DNA of 64,000 nt, from positions 3,922,501 to 3,986,500 of the forward strand of contig NC_091668.1 in assembly GCF_042453785.1 (NCBI RefSeq), read 5' to 3'. The number at the start of each line of letters is the position of its first letter. Position 1 is the first letter of the stretch. Below the pieces are notes generated by a model that saw nothing but the letters and a program-made list of their open reading frames with translations, made no database searches and was not told where the DNA came from. Positions 57,940-64,000 of this stretch are shown here, piece after piece. The translations under genes and the position numbers were made by a program. The stretch is from Malus domestica (Eukaryota; Streptophyta; Magnoliopsida; Rosales; Rosaceae).

Positions 57940-59370
57940 TGATGAGGCGATATTATACCATATATTTTACCCTAATCTTAGTATTAATTTATTGGTTATT
58001 TTGGTAGAATTTTGATACTTTGTTATATATTTCCAATGTAGGACATTCGACTTCCTCTGGAGTAAAAAGTGATCAAACGGATGAATTTTGGAGTGATTCC
58101 AATTGGAGGATGTTCGTGTGCCTTTCAAGATGATGGTGTCAAAATTCCAGATTTTTCTACCAATCCGTTTGACCATGAAATAAAGACCCAGCGCGCAGCT
58201 TTCCTAGATTGACGTTTCTGGAAATTTTGGGTATTTTGAAGGTCAAGATTGCATATTTTGAGGAAGATTCCTTATGAGGATTTATAGGGAACGTCTTTAG
58301 CTTTCAAAAGAGACCTTTTGGGACCAAATCGGAGTTGATTTGGTTGGTCAAAAGTCCGATTTTCTGAAAAGTCCGAATTTCAGTTCAAATAGGAAACCTT
58401 TTATTTTCTGTTTTATTATTTTATTATGTTTCCTATTTTTATTCTAAGACCCTTTAGGGTTTTATTTTGTAGTAGTATAAATAAGGCTTTTTAGCCATGA
58501 GGGGAAAGAAGAGAGCGCATGCCCACTTTAGAGAGCTTTTGGATTCAAGTTTATTTTCAAGGTGTTTCTATCCTTGTTTTTAATAATATTTCGTTGTATG
58601 ATTGTTAGTAACTAATTTCCGTTTGCTAGGGCAAGACCACGAGCCTTAGCAAGAATATGTAGTTTCTTTTCAATTTGCTTATGATATTATGCATGCAAGT
58701 TCTGAATTATTAATCACCGGTTTAAACTATCTAATTGTCTTAATGCTTAGATACCATTAGGATCGTTAGAAAAGTAATTTGATGCAATTTTGGTCGGAGG
58801 TCGGTCCTTGAAATTGACAATGGCTTCTTGTGATTAATATGTGCAAGTTCACTAAGGATGAATACCACATCTTAAGGGTTGTATGGTTTTTCAAAAGGTT
58901 TCACAAAGCTTAATGAGTCATGCATGTTTAGATTTGATCTGAATACCACAGACGGGTTGCATGTTTGATATACGCTCTATGTTGGGGGTCCAAGTAGGCA
59001 TATATTAGGAAAACCTAACCTTCAAAATATGCATTTGTAATTCATAAGTAATTGGAAGAACTACATAAGATTGTTAAGGTGACGGCGGAACCCTAGGCTT
59101 TTACAATTTAATTTTTTTAGTTTATTTAATTTTATCACTTTATTTAATTATTTACATTAAATTCGTTTTAATTATTTGAAATCACAAAATCACCTATTTC
59201 TCAAACTCTGTTTTAGATAATTAATTAAGATTTGATTTAAAATAAATTATTCATTCAGTACCTGTGGAGAACGACCTTGCTAGAGCCGACTATCCTGCAA
59301 TTATCTTGTACTCTTGCAAGTATTTAAAGTGTTTTTATCCTTACTTTTGCAGGTGGTAAAATCCATATCA
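57940..59370 (+). repeat. 3' LTR of the family-X element
   Basis: Preceded by the purine tract aagtttgggggtatt. The same family supplies the split LTR around 9609-20423. Confidence 0.85.
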
Positions 59371-60307
59371 GAGTTCAACTGTCAACATAATAAAAGTGAT
59401 AATGCATGACATGTTCAGAGCATACTACTAGTTCAGAATACAAGCGGAAGGTTTAACAGAAAGTGCTATTACAAGTGATGTCAAAAGCAAAGAGGATGAC
59501 ATGATATCACTCGTAGGGGAATGCCTCGTAATTCGGATCGTATGCCTCGTTCCTAGGTCCTGAGGGGGCACAAAACAAACATGAGTGGACCAAGTTGATA
59601 TATAAGTAGTACTAACATAGTTATTCAACAACGTACTAAACATACTAACCCACAAAATTTATGAAAACTCATATAGCATAATAAGTAATAGGTTTTCCGA
59701 AAACCCTAGCATGCCATAAAACCTTCAATAAAACATGTATCGTATATAGTGTACTAAATAGTGGTATTAGTGACACGCCCCGATCCCGATGTCCTCGTGA
59801 CATCAGGATGATCACGTGCTGGCCGACACCCAAAGGATGACGAAAGCCATTAATTTAAGTAAAAACTCATAAATAAGCTAAAACAGGCAGCAAGACTAGC
59901 CACAATAATACTACAAAATCAACTTCTAATTAATAACATTAGGATCAACGCATAATGTCAGAGCATACGTCTATTACAGAGTACAAACAGAATTTAAGAT
60001 AGAGATGTGCTATATTACAAAAGATATCGAAGCAGAAGAAGTATAGCACTGGATCACTGGTAGGGAAAGGCCTCGTAGCTTATATCGTAATCCTCGTTCG
60101 TAGGTCCTGAAAGGGGCGCAAAACAAACATGAGTGGACCAGTTTGATATAAATATAATAAAACAGTTATCAACATACTAACCCCCAGGTTTATGAAAACA
60201 TATATATCATGATCAAAATAGATTTTCCGAAACCTAGCATGCCGTGCAATATCTCAAATTCATAACTTGTATAAGTAATAAACACTAGTGAATTGTCCGA
60301 TAACCTG

Positions 60308-60432
60308 CAGGCCCCATGCCAGCTCCCCGTCTCTGAGAAGACAGTCAGAGGAATATACACTACAGGCCCCATGCCGGCTCCCCGTCCCTGTGCTAAATAG
60401 CCAGAGGAAACACACTCCAGGCCCTATGCCAA
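60308..60432. repeat. Threefold repeat in LTR W
   Basis: Three units of about 55 bp with caggccccatgccagctccc (and variants) followed by cagaggaa.acac. Confidence 0.85.
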
Positions 60433-60974
60433 CACCAAACCGTCGCCCGGGACGGACCGGAATCTATCCCTACGTCCCGTAGCGGAAAGGACCACTAGGT
60501 AAGTACAAAACCACTGAACATATATATACTGAAAAACAACTTCGTAGTATAAAGTCATCCATCATCTATACTACAAAGAGGTGTTCTAAACATGTTCTAA
60601 ATATCATATCGTCATCCATCAGATATTCTATAAGAACATGGGTTATAGGAAAAATAGTAATAATTCAATCTAGCCTCATTAAGCATACTATCTCATAAAG
60701 TATTTCATAAAACATAAGTATCAAATCATGATTTTCATGTATGCATTTCTATTGTTAAAACATGCTTTTGAAGGGGTCCACTCACCGTACACCGACGGTG
60801 CAAAGCTATACCAAGAAGGTATAACAGAATCACCGTTAATAATTGCACCTATTCACACAAAGGAGTACCTTTGGTCAAACTCTATTCAAACGATTGAATT
60901 TAGGAAAACGGACTTCAAAAACGGGTCCAGGACGTCGAAATTAGCCTAGGAGAGGTCCTGAACGAAACCCCGAA

Positions 60975-61085
60975 AAGTCAACTAAAAAAGTCAACGTTGA
61001 CCGTTGACCGGTCAAAAGTCAACTCTGACCGTTGACCGTTGACCAAGTCAACAGTCAACAGTCAACTGGTCAGAGGTCAAAGTCC
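60975..61085. promoter_or_regulatory. Cluster of TTGAC (W-box core) motifs in LTR W
   Basis: Twelve TTGAC or GTCAA words in about 111 bp, several as TTGACC. WRKY factors bind TTGAC(C/T). Whether the cluster is functional or only a short tandem repeat cannot be told from sequence. Confidence 0.5.
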
Positions 61086-62159
61086 ACTGGGCTTTGAATT
61101 TGGGTTGAAAACCCAACTCAGATTGGCCCAAGGCCTAATCTGCTTGGGCTACACATACGGGCCTAATGCCCTAAATAACAAATGGCCCAAGGCCTTTTCT
61201 TATAACAGAAATTAATTAAAACCTTAAAAGGTTTTGGGTTGGGCTAATAGGCTACGACCCTAAACATAAACGGCCCGAGGGCCTTGGTCTTAACAAATTA
61301 ATTAAATAAAAACATATAAAAAGGAAATGGGTTTGGGCTTGGCTAGCCTCACCACACGGGCCTAAGGCCCGCTTGCTATTCGAAACCGGCCTGGGAGGCC
61401 TGGCCTCACCGGAGCACCACCACCGGAGCTTCACAACTCCGGCCGACTACCACATACCACCTTAGACCCCGATCTAGGTACCAAAACGAAGAGAAAGACG
61501 AAGGGAGTGTTTTTATACCTTCATTTCGTCGTGGAACGACCGGAGATGGCCGGAAAAAGCCCCGACACCCTCGGGATCGCCGGAGTTGGGTGTGCTTACA
61601 CCCGGCTTCGATTCGTCCTAAAAACCTCAAAAAAATCACACAATAACCTCCATTAACACTTATTCACCAGATTTTAGGACGAAAAAGTGAAGGTTTGGAG
61701 CTTACCCAACCGGGAAAATATAAAGGTTTCGCCGGAGTTCCTCTCCGGTTTCTGGGCTCGCAGCACGGGACAGAGGGAGAGAGAAGAAGGAGATGGGTCT
61801 TCTTCGCGCGGGGAGGCGGGTGCGTGTGTGCGTTCGCGGTCGAGAAGAGAGATGAGGGAGCTATGAGAGAGAGCCGAGAGAGAGAGAGCCGAGAGGGATA
61901 GAGAGACAGACAGAAGAAAGAAAAGAAAACAGAAAAAGAAGAAGAAAGAAATGAGGAGTTTCACGGGGGGGGGGGGACAGAGAGAGAAGACAGGGAAATT
62001 GTTAGGGAGCTGCCACGTGGCAGTTTGAAAAGAAAAAAAGGGATCCAATGTTTAGATCCTGATAGGGTAGTCCAAAAAGGGTAAAATTGATAGATTCAGA
62101 ATATTTAGGGAATATTACACACATATAATTTTATAAGTGGGGGCGGGTGTTACAATTAG

Positions 62160-63799
62160 TATCGCCTGAAGGCAGGACACTCGCCCGTAGGTAGATCATT
62201 CGCTCGTAGGTAGGACACTTGCTCGTAGGCAGATCATTCGCCCTTAGGCAGGACATTCAAGTAACCACTAAATAAGCACAAAAATCATTGAACATAATAT
62301 TTCCAAAGTATAAGTATATATATCTCAATGGAGCTCAGTAGCTCAAACATCATATCATAAATCACGTTCATAGTATATAGTCATCAATCATATATACCAC
62401 GAAGAATGTAAAATAGATAAAGCATGATAATTCATAAAGCGTGAAACCAATTTACTCATAAGCGTTTCATAAACGTATCCATAAAATCATGCTTTTCATG
62501 TATGCATTTCTAATAGTAAGTCATGCATTTTAGAAGGGGTTCACTCACATATACTCCGTCGTCGAAGAGACATGCGAAATAGGAATGACGAAAATGCCTC
62601 TAATAAACGTACCCAAGCACATAAAAGGTCCAATTAATAAAACTCTACCATAACAATTGAATTTTAGAAAACAGACATCATAAACAGATTCAGGACGTTG
62701 AAAAACGTAAGGGGGGACCTCGGGTACTCCCACGCGCTGCCACAAGGCGGCGACCCGGACTGCTACTCACCGAGTTGGGTTGTTGGAAAATTGGCCGGAA
62801 AAGTCGCCGGCACCGTTGTCCATAGTACCTCTGGTGGAGGTGCGTGTACTCCACGCACCAGCCAAGATAGGCACCCACGCGCAGGCTCACGCATCGACTA
62901 GGATCTGCGCTCTGACTGGGTTCGGGCATGGGGTTTTGGGCTTGGGCCTAGGGTGGGTGCCTATTGGACTGGGTAACTTGGCCCAAAGAAATTTGGGTTG
63001 AGGGTTATCGGGTCGGGTCGACCCGGTTTCAGGCCAAGGGTTGGCCGGTTTCTAGGCAAGGTTTCAAACGCTTATAACTTCTTGGATACTCAACCAAATC
63101 AAGTGATTAAAAAACAAAAGTTGTAGTACTCAATGAGATGAAGAAAATGGTAGCTTGCACAATGGCTAACTAGCCGTGGTTTGGTCGGAAAACGCCTCGA
63201 AAGTGGCAGTGCTCGTCGGAAAACTGGGAAAAGCTACTCCGAGCTATTTTCTGCGTTTATCACGTATGTACAACTTAAAACAAGCTTCGATCTACTCTTA
63301 AAATAGATCCCAAGGGTTTCTAGAAGCTTACCAACGTTGAAAAATTTACGAAACACGTCAGAGTTTGTTAGAGTAGGGTGCACCGTGACTGTCACAGTGG
63401 AGCACCAACTTTGCTTGAGGTTTTCGAGGTTGCACGTCCAGGTGGTGGTGGTGGTGGTTTGTTGTGTGTGTGAGTTTCAGAGAGGAGATGGAGAGTTGCA
63501 GAGAGAGAGAGAAAGTGATGGGAGAGAGAGAGTTATATAATAATGCAAAAGAATAGAAAATATCCCAAAAGGGAAAGGGGGAAATTCGGGTAGGGGGAGG
63601 AGATAAGGGGACAAGAATCCCATGTGGGTCCCATAGTTCACAATCTAAGAACATATAGGACAAAACATCAAAAATATCCGAAAACGTTTGACGTTCGAAC
63701 GTAGAACCTTCGTTATAAATTCAATTTCAAATCCGTTCGTGCCTACGCGTTCATGGCGATAAGTAAGATAAGAATAAATTAATTAAATTTTTTTTGTCA
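62160..63799 (-). other. Distal part of the right LTR of element Y
   Basis: Matches the left LTR from about 52050 to 52867 (minisatellite, catgtatgcatttcta, ctccgtcgtcgaagag). Beyond that, aacttcttggatactcaacc and agttgtagtact resemble 12650-12700 in the long-LTR Gypsy element. GAGA tracts lie near 63490-63535. The end is uncertain. Confidence 0.6.
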
Positions 63800-64000
63800 A
63801 AATAAATAAATAAATAAAATTAAGACTACACGTTTCGACGAGACGGTCAAACAACGTCAACTCAAAGGTAAAAAGGTAATTTCATTTTTATTTTTTTGTT
63901 TTCTTTTCTCTGTTGGAAATATTGGTATTTCTGTTAGTTGTTGATGGGTAGCTTGAATTTTGTTTCAAGTCGTAGTAATTTCCATACAAGTTTACATTTT
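63800..64000. other. AT-rich right edge of the window
   Basis: (AAAT)n tract and AT-rich DNA. No feature is seen. Confidence 0.4.

Larger units (their letters stand above)
54586..59370 (+). mobile_element. Family-X LTR retrotransposon derivative (Athila/Tat-like)
   Basis: The 3' LTR runs 57940-59370 (1431 bp; TGATGAGG to ATATCA). The 5' copy starts at 54586 and matches over about 920 bp. Flanks are aagtt (54581-54585) and gagtt (59371-59375), a near-perfect 5-bp duplication inside the right LTR of element Y; the empty site can be read at 47900-47925. The interior ends with ttgaggacaa and aagtttgggggt purine tracts, as in Athila/Tat-like Gypsy elements. No coding domain is recognised, so it is a broken, non-coding copy. 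A Mutator-like element sits inside. Confidence 0.8.
59771..62154 (-). mobile_element. Solo LTR W (Gypsy type, related to element Y)
   Basis: 2384 bp, plus-strand ends TGACACGCCCCG and GGGTGTTACA, with a perfect 5-bp target duplication ATTAG (59766-59770, 62155-62159). It lies in the right LTR of element Y; the empty site reads at about 52045-52060. No interior remains, as expected after LTR-LTR recombination. It contains a threefold caggccccatgcc repeat (60308-60432), a dense TTGAC/GTCAA cluster (60975-61085) and a GAGA-rich part (about 61770-62000). Confidence 0.9.
47738..63799 (-). mobile_element. Outer Gypsy-type element Y, heavily interrupted and decayed
   Basis: The left (3') LTR starts TGCCACGCCCC at 47738 and continues at 51845-52870. 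The right (5') LTR starts TGACACGCCCC at 54400 and continues at 59376-59770 and from 62160. A tRNA-Met primer-site complement (actctgatacca, 54385-54395) abuts the right LTR, so the element points to minus. Gag-like remnants are at about 53390-54320. The right end is uncertain: CA at 63798-63799 followed by aaata matches aaata before 47738, but this lies in simple AT-rich sequence. The element is broken in many places and contains four other elements. Confidence 0.65.

Noticed and set aside
61674-62048. 124-codon minus frame in LTR W
   Set aside because: Low-complexity Ser/Leu/Phe frame made by GAGA tracts in the LTR.
63914-63920. ggaaata as the right target duplication of element Y
   Set aside because: It matches the left flank, but no CA end precedes it; 63800-63804 after CA fits better, though still weakly.

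Overview
The window is plant nuclear DNA. It has spliced genes with GT-AG introns, AT-rich spacers, and proteins that read as typical dicot orthologues. A miniature repeat at about 30.5 kb and the style of the long-LTR elements look to me like Rosaceae (apple/pear group). That placement is recollection of repeat types, not a search result.

Host genes, left to right: an SLC35F/THI74-like EamA transporter (1448-4386, +); EMC4, a subunit of the ER membrane protein complex (5484-7639, +); UBP22, the ubiquitin protease of the SAGA deubiquitination module (32308-34512, +); two tandem folate-biopterin-transporter-type MFS genes with identical exon lengths (37284-39376 and 40561-42613, +); an intronless L-type lectin receptor kinase of the IX type (42899-44881, -); and a collapsed lectin-kinase pseudogene (about 47347-47585, -). 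From memory, EMC4, UBP22 and a folate-biopterin transporter lie close together in Arabidopsis (At5g10780, At5g10790, At5g10820). The order here therefore looks like an old gene neighbourhood, with about 24.7 kb of inserted elements between EMC4 and UBP22.

Element blocks: (a) 1-643 is the 3' end of an LTR element. (b) 9609-20423 is a family-X LTR split by a Gypsy-type element (10698-20085) whose 2679-bp LTRs look identical while its interior is decayed. (c) 21667-30705 is a broken Copia element that carries a younger LTR element (23143-27339). The younger element has no recognisable retroviral genes; instead it holds fragments of at least three host genes: CDC73/parafibromin, a phytyl-ester-synthase-like acyltransferase and a VAN3-binding protein. 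(d) About 47738-63799 is a nest. An outer decayed Gypsy element (Y) holds a chromodomain element with identical LTRs (Z), a Cassandra-type TRIM with 5S-rRNA-derived LTRs, a family-X element that itself holds a Mutator-like element with about 200-bp inverted ends and a 9-bp target duplication, and a 2384-bp solo LTR (W) with a perfect 5-bp duplication.

The host genes do not form a pathway. The best candidate for something undescribed is the gene-capturing element at 23143-27339. The Cassandra copy, the Z element and the non-canonical GC-AG intron in EMC4 are secondary points. All coordinates were read by eye, and all family names rest on recognised motifs.
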